Shown here: piece by piece, positions 50,432 through 58,401 of the stretch
Numbering within the stretch: the first letter of the stretch is position 1
Layout: every line of letters begins with the position of its first letter
Source of the DNA: AWTP1-13 sp963840075
Lineage (GTDB): Bacteria; Pseudomonadota; Alphaproteobacteria; Rhizobiales; Hyphomicrobiaceae
Direction of reading: 5' to 3'
NCBI GenBank assembly: GCA_963840075.1
Contig: CAWIXS010000008.1
Coordinates: 1-64,000 of the forward strand
DNA: 64,000 bases
Notes under the pieces: model-generated
Databases searched by the model: none
Told to the model about the DNA's origin: nothing
What the model saw: the letters and a program-made list of their open reading frames with translations, nothing else
Program-made: the position numbers and the translations under genes

Positions 50432-50716
50432 TCACTTCACGGCAGGAGCGAAAATCCGCCAGGCGAACGTGCCGATGACGGCACCGAGCGCCGAGTTGAC
50501 GATGTTGGCGAGCAGCGGCACCTGCCCGCGGCCCAGGTTGAAGCCGACGACCTGCGTAAAGAGGAGGCCGCCTGCCAGGCCTGCCACGGCGCCGACGATG
50601 ACGTCGGTCTGGATGCCGGCGCTGCCCTCGGTCATGATCTGGCTGGCGAGCCAGCCGATGATGGCGCCAACCACCACCCAGGTCACCAGAGCTGCCGTTG
50701 TGATCTCGTTCTCCAT
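50432..50716 (-). CDS. GlsB/YeaQ/YmgE-family membrane stress protein
   Basis: 94 residues from ATG 50716 (AGGGGC upstream). The pattern is the 'transglycosylase-associated protein' family: LVTWVVVGAIIGWLASQIM, a glycine-rich turn, DVIVGAVAGLAGGLLFTQVV and a last helix (LLANIVNSALGAVIGTFAWR). Three membrane helices are predicted. The function is unclear; members are linked to envelope or acid stress. The longer frame upstream to 50794 has no ribosome site. Confidence 0.85.
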   Translation of the reverse strand: MENEITTAALVTWVVVGAIIGWLASQIMTEGSAGIQTDVIVGAVAGLAGGLLFTQVVGFNLGRGQVPLLANIVNSALGAVIGTFAWRIFAPAVK

Positions 50717-50875
50717 GATCGCCCCTTGCTCGACGAATCCCGCCCTGACGTGCGCACCGCCCGAGAGAATGAGGGCGTTGCGGGGCAATATCACCGTTGC
50801 CGCCCTCGCGGCAAGCCGTCCGGGGCCACGGCACGAAGGAAGCAGCCAAGCCGAAGCTCGAGACGGCAGCGGGCT

Positions 50876-51872
50876 TCAGTCCGGCAAGCCGCCATCGTAG
50901 CGGCAAGCGATGCGCCCCAGTGCGGCACGCAGCTCGTCGGTGCGCAGCAGGTCTCCAAGGTCGCGTGCGGGGGTGCGCTCGCGCGGCAGCTCGAAGGTGC
51001 CGATGAGCTTGTCGGCGCTGCCGCTGCCGGGCGAATACGGCCCGGCCCCGGTCGCCTCCAGGCCGCGCACCACGAGGCGCTCGAGGAGGGCAGGATCGAG
51101 CGTCGGCAGCAGCGCGAGGAGGCCCGCCTGCAGCACCTGGGACAGCGCGTGATCGGGATGGTCGGTGCGCTCCGGCGCACGGCCGAAGTCCCACAGGTGC
51201 TGCACCTTGTCCCAGGGCGCCGGCTCCGGCGGAAAGCGTGTGGCAAGCTCCGCCTCCTCATCGGCCACATAGAAGCGGTTGAGCCGGTCGAAGAACGCGA
51301 AGCGGTAGCCGGCGGCGATGCAGCGCCGGCTCCCAGGCGCTCCAGGCCTCGGCCATGCTGCCGGGTTGGATCGCCTCCACGACGACGATGCGCGGGCGCC
51401 AGCGCGCGAAATCCATGCCGGCGATCACGTCGGCCTCGGCGCCCTCCACGTCGATCTTGAGGAAATCGATGTGGCCAAGGCCGGCCTCGGCGCACAGCGC
51501 GGCCAGCGTGCGCACCGGCTTGCGGATGGTGGTGTAGCCGGCCCCGAACTGGCTGGCGCCGGCGGCGTGCTCCCGCACCACGGTGGAGAAGCCGTGCAGC
51601 CTGTCGACGACATGGAACTCCGCCTCGCCCTCGGCGCGGCCGGAGAGGCAGCTCACCGTGTGGTCGCGCGGGCGCACGCCGCCATAGATGTCGGCGAGCG
51701 CCTGCTGCGGCTCCACCACCAGCCCGCGCCAGCCCCTCAGGTAGAACCAGAACGACACGTTGTCGGCCACCGGATGCCCGCCGCCGACATCGACGTAGGT
51801 GCCGGCGGGCTGGTCGGCGAATACGAGGTCGAGGTGATAATCTTCGAGGTTCTGGGCGTACGAGAGCTGCAT
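50876..51872 (-). pseudogene. FkbM-family methyltransferase, single frameshift
   Basis: From ATG 51872 the SAM-dependent methyltransferase reads MQLSYAQNLEDYHLDLVFAD with the SAM loop YVDVGGGHPVADNVSFWFYL. FLKIDVEGAEADVIAGMDFA is the core FkbM motif. After EAWSAWEPAL the frame is lost by one base near 51325. The expected continuation IAAGYRFAFFDRLNRFYVAD runs in the next frame to a stop at 50876, giving about 331 residues in all. Such enzymes modify sugars or lipids. An assembly indel is as likely as real decay. Confidence 0.75.
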
Positions 51873-51886
51873 GGCTGTTCCAGGGA

Positions 51887-52273
51887 TTAGGGATTAGGGA
51901 TTGGTTTCGCGGTCTCGCGCAGGCGCGTGTGCAGCCGGTTCAGCATTCTGCCGATCTCGGAGCATAGCGCTAACGTCACCTCTACGCCTGGTCAGCGGCT
52001 CAACCTCGACCAGCAGGAGCAGGACGGTCTCCGTCTCCGCCAGCGAGCCACGCGCAATGGAGATGAAATGGGCATAGTCTTTTCGCGTTCCTCGGGCGTG
52101 ACCTTCTGCGATATTGGCGGGCACGGAAGCGGCGCACGAAGGAGCTGGCTTGTCAGACGGTATTCCTCCGATCTGGGGAGGGCCTTGGTGAGCCTATATG
52201 CCTCGGCAGCAAGGCTCATCGCCTTCTGCCACACCAATAAGTCGCGATACGCGTAAGCGCTCGATGTAAGCAC
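51887..52273 (-). pseudogene. Four-helix-bundle (23S rRNA IVP / S23) protein, two frameshifts
   Basis: The start GTG 52273 leads to YAYRDLLVWQKAMSLAAEAY and RLTKALPRSEEYRLTSQLLR. After a shift near 52127 comes VPANIAEGHARGTRKDYAHF, ISIARGSLAETETVLLLLVE. After another near 51965 comes CSEIGRMLNRLHTRLRETAK to the stop at 51887. All parts of the family are present in order (about 125 residues). Members are often encoded in rRNA intervening sequences or as free small genes; their role is unknown. Both shifts may be assembly indels. Confidence 0.72.
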
Positions 52274-52335
52274 CCCGAGACTCCCGACCTTGAAACCTGA
52301 TCCCCAATCCCATCCCCAACCCCTACGTCGGAACA

Positions 52336-53202
52336 ATGACACCATCGATCATCGCCAACGCCGGCCCGCTGCTCGAGCGCTACGACGCCCTGTTCTGCGA
52401 CGTGTGGGGCGTGATGCACAACGGCCGCGAGGCCCACGCCGAGGCCGGCGCGGCGCTGGCCCGCTTCCGCGACCAGGGCGGCACGGTGGTGCTGGTCTCC
52501 AACGCGCCGGTGCCGGCGGACGGCGTCGAGCGCGTGCTGGAGCGCACCGGGGTGCGGCGCGATGCCTGGGACGCCATCGTCTCCTCGGGCGACATCGCGC
52601 TGGGGCACATCGCGGAGAAGGGCTACCAGCGCCTCCACCGCATCGGTCCGGCCCGGCGCGACAGCCGCCTGTTCCAGCGCCTGCCCGGCGTCGCAGCGCC
52701 GCTCGCCGAGGCCGAGGCGATCGTCTGCACCGGCCTCGTCGACGATGCCAACGAGACGGTGGAGAGCTACCGGCCGCTGATCGAGGAGGGCGTGGCGCGC
52801 ACGCTGCCCTTCGTCTGCGCCAATCCCGACCTGGTGGTCGACGTGGGCGGCAAGCGCTACCTGTGCGCCGGCAGCATCGCGCTGGAGTACGAGCGCGGCG
52901 GCGGCGCGGTGTTCTGGGCCGGCAAGCCGCATCCCGCGGCCTACGCGACGGCGCTGCGGCGCACGACAGAGCTGCGCGGAGCCGAGCCGCCGCGCCAGCG
53001 CATCCTCGCGGTGGGCGACGCCGTGCGCACCGATCTGGCCGCCGCGCAGGGCCTCGGCGTCGATGCCCTGTTCATCGCCGCCGGCATCCACGTCGACGAG
53101 GTTGCGGTGGCCGGCGCGATCGATGCAACGCAGCTCGCCGCCCTGTTCGCGCCGCCGGGCACGCCGCCCGCCATCGCCGCGATGATGCAATTGCGCTGGT
53201 GA
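52336..53202 (+). CDS. HAD-superfamily class IIA hydrolase (TIGR01459-like)
   Basis: 288 residues. The nucleophile motif is FCDVWGVMHNGREAH (Asp about residue 22), followed by motif II VVLVSNAPVP, the class IIA cap (residues about 80-190) and motifs III/IV in FWAGKPHPAAYATALR and ILAVGDAVRTDLAAAQGLGV. The DVWGVxHNG start identifies the subfamily common in alphaproteobacteria, phosphatases related to the NagD group. The substrate is unknown. ATG 52336 lies shortly after a low-complexity spacer. Confidence 0.88.
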   Translation: MTPSIIANAGPLLERYDALFCDVWGVMHNGREAHAEAGAALARFRDQGGTVVLVSNAPVPADGVERVLERTGVRRDAWDAIVSSGDIALGHIAEKGYQRLHRIGPARRDSRLFQRLPGVAAPLAEAEAIVCTGLVDDANETVESYRPLIEEGVARTLPFVCANPDLVVDVGGKRYLCAGSIALEYERGGGAVFWAGKPHPAAYATALRRTTELRGAEPPRQRILAVGDAVRTDLAAAQGLGVDALFIAAGIHVDEVAVAGAIDATQLAALFAPPGTPPAIAAMMQLRW

Positions 53203-53206
53203 CTGT

Positions 53207-53318
53207 GTCATCCCGGGCCTTGTGCCCGGGCTCCACCCATCAACTTGCGCCGGCGTTCGCGGATGGCTGGATCCCGGCAACCCCGGCCTTCGCCGGTGCA
53301 GGCAAGTGCCGGGATGAC
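53207..53318. repeat. Palindromic repeat, TCATCCCGG family
   Basis: GTCATCCCGG at 53207-53216 and CCGGGATGAC at 53309-53318 form the ends of a 112-base element with internal hairpins (GGGCCTTGTGCCC; CCGGCCTTCGCCGG). It lies between convergent genes, like its relative at 43049-43101, and probably acts as a terminator. Confidence 0.65.
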
Positions 53319-53328
53319 CCAGGCGCCG

Positions 53329-54126
53329 TCAGCGGCCCCTGAACTGCGGCTTGCGCTTCTCCATGAAGGCGCGGCGGCCCTCGATGTAGTCGGCGCTGGC
53401 AAAGCAGGCCTTGATGGCGGCATCGACCTCGCCGAGCCGCCGCCGCTCCGGGTCCTCCACCGCCGCGTTGATCGCCATCTTCGCAGCCTTGACGGTGAGC
53501 GGCGCGTTGTCGGCGATGGTGCCGGCGAGCCGGCGCACGCTCGACTCCAGCTCCGCCTGGGGCACCACGCGGTTGACGAGGCCCATGATGCGGGCGTCCT
53601 CGGCGGAGAACTTCCCCGCCGTGAAGAAGATCTCCTTGGCGAAGGCAGGGCCGACGATGCTCACCAGCCGTGCGATGCCGGGATACTTGTAGCCGAGGCC
53701 GAGTCTGGCGGCCGGCACCGCGAACACCGAGTTGTCCGAGCAGATGCGCAAATCCGTGTTGAGCGCGATGGCAAGCCCGCCGCCGATGCAGATGCCGCGG
53801 ATCATGGCGATGGTGGGCTTGGTGGCCTCGATGAGGGCGCGCTGCGCCGCTTCGCCGGCGGCATCGTAGACCTTGATGCTGTCCTCGGCGCTGCGCTTCT
53901 CCTCGAACTCGGAGATGTCGGCGCCGGAGACGAACGCCTTCTCCCCGGCTCCGGTCAGCACGATCACGCGCACCTCGGGGTCGGCCTCGAACTCCGCCAT
54001 GATTTTCGGCACCGCCTGCCACATCGCATAGGAGACGGCGTTGTGCTTCTCCGGCTGGTTGAAGATCATCCAGCCGATGCCGCCCTCCTTGCGGGCGATC
54101 ATCTTGGTTGTGCCGGTATCCATCAT
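53329..54126 (-). CDS. Enoyl-CoA hydratase/isomerase family protein
   Basis: 265 residues of the crotonase fold. The oxyanion-hole segments are KAFVSGADISEF (about residues 61-72) and IRGICIGGGLAIALNTDLRI (about 104-123). The region LGLGYKYPGIARLVSIVGPA follows, and the helical tail ends FMEKRKPQFRGR. One of the two usual hydratase glutamates is replaced in the 'LGLGYKYPG' region, so it may be an isomerase or act on an unusual acyl-CoA. The start is ATG 54126 or 54123. It is downstream of a CaiB gene and a quinone-reductase-like gene on the same strand. Confidence 0.88.
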   Translation of the reverse strand: MMDTGTTKMIARKEGGIGWMIFNQPEKHNAVSYAMWQAVPKIMAEFEADPEVRVIVLTGAGEKAFVSGADISEFEEKRSAEDSIKVYDAAGEAAQRALIEATKPTIAMIRGICIGGGLAIALNTDLRICSDNSVFAVPAARLGLGYKYPGIARLVSIVGPAFAKEIFFTAGKFSAEDARIMGLVNRVVPQAELESSVRRLAGTIADNAPLTVKAAKMAINAAVEDPERRRLGEVDAAIKACFASADYIEGRRAFMEKRKPQFRGR

Positions 54127-54140
54127 CGTCTCCGTCGTTG

Positions 54141-54285
54141 TCCCCTCTCCCCGCTTGCGGGGAGGGTTAGGGTGAGGGGCGGGAACAAACGCCGACCTCG
54201 GAGTGGGCCCCGGCCCCTCACCCCGGCCCTCTCCCCGCGCCGTAGGAGCTCGCGGAGAGGTCGGCGATGCGCGGGGAGAGGGAGA
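54141..54285. repeat. Intergenic palindromic repeat cluster (CCCTCTCCCCGC type)
   Basis: A hairpin of CCCTCTCCCCGC and GCGGGGAGGG near 54143-54166 is followed by GGTGAGGGGCGGG with its complement CCCCTCACCCCGG about 40 bases on, and a further copy near 54270-54281. Such Rhizobiales-type repeats occupy gaps between genes and carry no coding capacity. Confidence 0.6.
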
Positions 54286-54292
54286 CACCACC

Positions 54293-55481
54293 TCAAATCG
54301 CACCGCGGCGGCGCAGGTCGGCGATCGCCGCGCTGTCGTAGCCGAGCGCCGTCAGGATCTCCTCGGTGTGCTGGCCGAGATCCGGCGTGGGGCGGTTGAT
54401 CACCGGCGGCGTGCGCGACAGCGTCACCGCCTGGTTCACCACCCCAACGTCGCTGCGCTCGGGATGCGGCATCGGCACCGCCATGCCGACGTGTTGCACC
54501 TGCGGGTCGGCGAACACCTGGTCGATGGAGTAGATCGGCCCCGACGGCACGCCGGCGGCGTTGAGCCTCTCCACCAGGTCCTGGCTGCGGTAGCGTCTTG
54601 GTGCGCACCGACAGCTCGGCGTTGAGCCGCACGCGGTTCTCCGAGCGCTTGTCGCCGAGTCGAACTCCGGGTCGTCGACCAGGCTCGGCGCATCCAGGGC
54701 CTCGCACAGGCGCTTGAAGATGTGCTGCCCCGAGGCCGCGATGTTGATATGCCCGTCGGCGGTGGGGAACACGCCGGTGGGGATCGAGGTCGGGTGGTCG
54801 TTGCCGGCCTGGCCCGGCACCTGCCGCGCCACCGTCCAGCGCGCGGCCTGGAAGTCGAGCATGGAGATCTGCGCCTGCAGCAGCGAGGTCTGCACCCACT
54901 GGCCCTCGCCCGAGACCTCGCGCTCCAGCAGCGCGATGAACGCGCCCATGGCCGCGTAGTTGCCGGTCGACAGGTCGGCGATGGGAATGCCGACGCGCAC
55001 CGGGCCCTGCCCCGGCAGGCCGGTGATGGACATGAGCCCGCCCATGCCCTGCGCGATCTGGTCGAAGCCCGGGCCGGTTGGCGTAGGGCCCGTCCTGGCC
55101 GAAGCCCGAGAGCGAGACGTAGACGAGACGCGGGTTGATCTTGTGCAGCGTCTCGTAGTCGATGCCGAGCCGGTGCTTCACGTCGGGGCGGTAGTTCTCG
55201 ACCAGCACGTCGGCGGTCGCCGCCAGCTTCTTCAGGATGGCGACGCCCTCCGCGCTCTTGAGGTTCAGCGAGATGCTGCGCTTGTTGCGGTGCAGGTTGA
55301 AGAAATCCGGGGCGTCGCGGCCGCCGCCCAGCATGTCCTCCTCGCCGGTGGCCGGCATCTCCACCTTGATCACGTCGGCGCCGAAGTCGGCGAAGTGGCG
55401 CGCCGCCGTCGGCCCGGCACGGGCGCGCGTGAGATCGATCACCTTGAAGCGGGCCAGCGGCCCCTGTCGCCCTGCAGTCAT
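54293..55481 (-). pseudogene. CaiB/BaiF CoA transferase with one shift and one compensating shift pair
   Basis: From ATG 55481 the protein reads GPLARFKVIDLTRARAGPTA to GFGQDGPYANRPG. It then shifts near 55076 into FDQIAQGMGGLMSITGLPGQ, GPVRVGIPIADLSTGNYAAM (catalytic Asp in IADLS) and so on to the stop. Between 54660 and 54590 the frame leaves and returns: the expected GDKRSENRVRLNAELSVRTK lies one frame off, flanked by correct sequence (VDDPEFDS; RSQDLVERLNAAGVPSGPIY). A compensating pair inside a conserved protein is best explained by sequence errors. The real gene may be intact (about 395 residues). Confidence 0.8.
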
Positions 55482-55504
55482 GCACTCCACCTCGATTGAA
55501 ACGC

Positions 55505-55587
55505 GCGAATGGCGAATGGGGAATGGCGAATGGAGGCAAGGACGGCTGGCCAATCCCATTCGCCACTCGCCATTTCGCCATTCGCCT
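55505..55587. repeat. Low-complexity inverted repeat (GAATGGCGAATGG units)
   Basis: Units of the type gaatggcgaatgg occur in tandem at about 55508-55539 and as complement (cattcgcca, ctcgccatttcgccattcg) at about 55557-55586, so the two halves can fold on each other. It occupies the gap between the quinone-reductase-like gene and the CaiB gene. Confidence 0.55.
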
Positions 55588-55598
55588 CTATCACCATC

Positions 55599-56570
55599 TC
55601 ACACCACCAGCACGATCTTACCGAAGTGGGCGTTGGCGCGCATGTGCGCCAGCGCCGCCGCGGCCTGATCGAGCGGGAAGGTCCGGTCGATCGGCAGCGC
55701 GAGCTTGCCGCTCTCGACATGGCTCCACAGATCGGCGCGCATGGCCTGCACGATCTCGCGCACCTCCTCGACGCTACGGGTGCGGAAGGTGACGCCGATG
55801 TAGTCGATGCGCTTCAGGGCGTGCAGGTCGAAGTCGAACTCGCCCTTGAAGCCGCCGAGCCGGCCGACGTTGACGATGCGCCCGAGGATGGCCGCCGCCT
55901 TCATGTTCTCGTTGGCGACGCTGGCCGAGACCTGGTCGACGATGAGGTCCACGCCCTTCTTGTCGGTGGCGGCCTGCACCTTCTCGGACCAGTTGGGCTC
56001 GGTGGTATCGACGGCGAGGTCGGCGCCGAACTCGGCGAGCCGGGCGCGGCGGGCGGCGTTGGTGGAGGTGCCGATGACGAGGCGCGCACCCTTGAGCTTG
56101 GCGATCTGCAGCCCCATCAAGCCGACGCCGGAGCTGGCACCCTGGATCATCACGGCTTCGCCCGCTTTCAGGCGCCCGGCCGTGACGAGGGCGTTGTGCA
56201 TGGTCTGCAGGGCAATGGGGAGCGTCGCCGCCTGCTCCCAGCCCATGTTGTTGGCGGGCACCGGCGACACCCGGCCCCAGTCGGCAACGGCATATTCGGC
56301 ATAGCAGCCGCCGCCGCTGCCCATGACGCGGTCACCGGGCTTCACGGCCTTGACGTTGCTGCCCACTGCCTCCACCTCGCCGGCGAGCTCGAGGCCCATG
56401 ACGGTGCCCGGCCCGCCGATGCGGCCGTGGGCGCGCCCCGACGCGACCTGCAGGTCGGCGCGGTTGAGGCCCGCCGCACGCACGCGCACCAGCACCTGAT
56501 CGGGCCCCGGCTCCGGCTTTGCAACCTCCCGAACCTCGACGCCGCCCTCCGTCACCACCGCAGCCTTCAT
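55599..56570 (-). CDS. Quinone oxidoreductase-like MDR protein (zeta-crystallin type)
   Basis: 323 residues from ATG 56570, preceded by GGGGAGGAG. The start MKAAVVTEGGVEVREVAKPE is typical, followed by AGLNRADLQVASG and the NADPH loop MIQGASSGVGLMGLQIAKLK (about residues 138-157). GRIVNVGRLGGFKGEFDFDL near 240 supports the quinone-reductase branch. No catalytic zinc ligands are seen. It is the first gene of a minus-strand group with CaiB and enoyl-CoA hydratase, which may handle an unsaturated acyl-CoA together. Confidence 0.9.
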   Translation of the reverse strand: MKAAVVTEGGVEVREVAKPEPGPDQVLVRVRAAGLNRADLQVASGRAHGRIGGPGTVMGLELAGEVEAVGSNVKAVKPGDRVMGSGGGCYAEYAVADWGRVSPVPANNMGWEQAATLPIALQTMHNALVTAGRLKAGEAVMIQGASSGVGLMGLQIAKLKGARLVIGTSTNAARRARLAEFGADLAVDTTEPNWSEKVQAATDKKGVDLIVDQVSASVANENMKAAAILGRIVNVGRLGGFKGEFDFDLHALKRIDYIGVTFRTRSVEEVREIVQAMRADLWSHVESGKLALPIDRTFPLDQAAAALAHMRANAHFGKIVLVV

Positions 56571-56777
56571 TGCGAGCTCCTCCCCTGGATCGGTCGCTTT
56601 GCCTTGAAAACACCAGTACAACGCCGTATCGGCGTGGCCGGGCGCGCCTGGAGCCCAAGCGCGCCCTTACCCCACCAGATTGCGCCACGACGGGGAAAAC
56701 CTCAAATCCCATCGCTTCCCCGGGCGCCGCCTCGATCCTCCCCGAAGCCCGTCATCCAACGCCAGATCAGAGAACCC

Positions 56778-57347
56778 ATGTCGCAAATCGCCGGAACCGA
56801 AACCCCCAGCCTCCGCCCGCTGCCCCAGCTCATTTTCAGCTCGCGCTGGCTGCAGCTGCCGCTCTATCTGGGCCTGATCGTCGCCCAGGGAGTGTACGTC
56901 GTGCTGTTCCTGAAGGAGCTGTGGCATCTGCTCACGACGGCGGGGTCGTTCAACGACAAGGAGATCATGCTGGCGGTCCTGGGCCTGATCGACGTGGTGA
57001 TGATCTCGAACCTGCTGGTGATGGTGATTGTCGGCGGCTACGAGACGTTCGTGTCGCGCCTGCGCCTCGAAGGCCATCCGGACCAGCCCGAGTGGCTCGA
57101 CCACGTCAACGCCAGCGTTCTCAAGATAAAGCTCGCCATGGCGATCATCGGCATCTCGTCGATCCATCTGCTCAAGACGTTCATCGAGGCGGGCAAGCTC
57201 GGCAAGCCGGGCGTGGAGTACACCGAGACCGCGGTGCTGTGGCAGACGCTGATCCACCTCACGTTCATCCTGTCCGCGATCGGCATCGCCGCCGTCGACC
57301 GGCTGGGACAGCTCCCGCCGGTGCCAAAGCCGCACAAGACGGAATGA
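56778..57347 (+). CDS. YqhA/UPF0114-family membrane protein
   Basis: 189 residues. Four membrane segments are predicted, including SRWLQLPLYLGLIVAQGVYV, LGLIDVVMISNLLVMVIVGG and LAMAIIGISSIHLLKTFIEA, which are the conserved signature segments of UPF0114 (E. coli YqhA). The C-terminus is LTFILSAIGIAAVDRLGQLP. The function is unknown. ATG 56778 gives the typical short cytoplasmic start (MSQIAGTETPSLRPLPQLIF). It is divergent from the quinone-reductase-like gene. Confidence 0.9.
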   Translation: MSQIAGTETPSLRPLPQLIFSSRWLQLPLYLGLIVAQGVYVVLFLKELWHLLTTAGSFNDKEIMLAVLGLIDVVMISNLLVMVIVGGYETFVSRLRLEGHPDQPEWLDHVNASVLKIKLAMAIIGISSIHLLKTFIEAGKLGKPGVEYTETAVLWQTLIHLTFILSAIGIAAVDRLGQLPPVPKPHKTE

Positions 57348-57525
57348 CGCGCGGGCCCGCTGCCGGAGGCGCGCTTGACACCATGCCGCAGCCAGCCTAC
57401 CCGGAGGGCCACGGTGGGCGCGCTAAAGGCCCTCGACACGCGTTGCCTGGCGCGCGATCCGCGCTGCCTCTTCCTGCGTATCGATCGAATGCATGACGCT
57501 GTGCTCGGGCGGTGGAGCGACAGGG

Positions 57526-57909
57526 ATGACGGGAATGGCGCGCCTTCGCAAGCTCGGCACCATGCCGTTGCTCCTCCTTGTGGCACTCGGGTGCACCGTC
57601 GGCGGTGCCGCTGCCGGTCCGGCGCTCGACGCCCTGGACGGGCGCTGGACACCGACCACCTGCAACGACCCCGCGGCCGGGACGTGGAGCGTGTTCGACA
57701 ACCAGATCCAGTTCTTCTGGCCCACCGACCGCGCCAACGACGCCTTGGAGACCGTCATCAGCGAATCCGACAACGTGGTCGAGACTGAGGTCGTCTCTCC
57801 CGACAACCTGAAGGGCCGGCGCTTCCGCTACCGGCTGCGTGGACGGAACGAGGTCCTGATCGAGGACCTGTCCGGCGGGAAGGAGGTGCTGGTGCGGCGC
57901 TGCGGATAG
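57526..57909 (+). CDS. Secreted hypothetical protein, 127 aa
   Basis: From ATG 57526 (GGAG eight bases upstream) there is a signal peptide (TMPLLLLVALGCTVGGAAAG). A compact mature domain of about 100 residues follows, starting LDALDGRWTPTTCNDPAAGT and containing VEVVSPD-type strands and a conserved Cys pair (TTCNDP near residue 50 and the C-terminal RRCG). It may be a periplasmic lipocalin-like or inhibitor-like fold. The family is not recognised. It lies just before the island joint. Confidence 0.65.
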   Translation: MTGMARLRKLGTMPLLLLVALGCTVGGAAAGPALDALDGRWTPTTCNDPAAGTWSVFDNQIQFFWPTDRANDALETVISESDNVVETEVVSPDNLKGRRFRYRLRGRNEVLIEDLSGGKEVLVRRCG

Positions 57910-57956
57910 AGCGCGCCGCCACCAGCGCCGGCGCCGTTGGGGATTGGGAGCCTCCC

Positions 57957-58080
57957 CTATTGCGTGGCGGCCGGCGTCGGCGCCGGCTCCTCCAGGAACT
58001 GCTGCACGGTGCGCAGCAGCAGCATGCGGTTCTTCTCGAGCAGGATCGCGTGGGTGCCCTCGCACCAGGCAATTCCACAC
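57957..58080 (-). pseudogene. Alpha/beta-hydrolase C-terminus, cut by island insertion
   Basis: The last 35 residues (GTHAILLEKNRMLLLRTVQQ, FLEEPAPTPAATQ) match the C-terminal helix and the catalytic-His segment (G-x-H-A) of alpha/beta hydrolases. Upstream of CEGTHA, at about 58065-58080, similarity stops and the DNA of the recombinase-bearing element begins. The missing 5' part should lie on the far side of the element, beyond 64 kb. This defines the probable left attachment site. Confidence 0.6.
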
Positions 58081-58400
58081 TTGCGGGATCTGTGGGCTGT
58101 ATCTGCATTTGGGCCTCCAGGCCTTTGCTGCTGGAGGCACGCGCCTGCGCACAGACATACCAACACCGTGCGCGATTTAGGGTTGCGGACGGCCCCGAAC
58201 TGGGGCAGATAGCGATTGCCACATCGCTTATCTGCTCCCGTGTTCTGGAACTACCGAGCCCTCGCGTGCCCCGCGGGGGTTTCGCGTTTTCAACGCCACG
58301 CTCGGCTCTCTGACCTACGTCCTCTGACCGCCAGCCGATGTGGCGGTCACGACTCGTTAACGCCTTACAGCGATTTGCACACCTTGCCCACAGGCACGAC
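58055..58400. other. Island edge / presumed attachment region of the serine recombinase
   Basis: About 320 bases between the hydrolase fragment and the recombinase stop carry no recognisable gene. Large serine recombinases usually have their attachment site next to their gene, so attL is expected here, with the crossover near 58065-58080. No direct repeat partner can be seen because the other end is not in the window. Confidence 0.4.
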
Positions 58401-58401
58401 G

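Noticed and set aside
54141..55587. CRISPR array suggested by recurring CCCTCTCCCCGC and GAATGGCG units
   Set aside because: Units are not regularly spaced, spacers are absent, and no cas genes occur. They are intergenic palindromic or low-complexity repeats.
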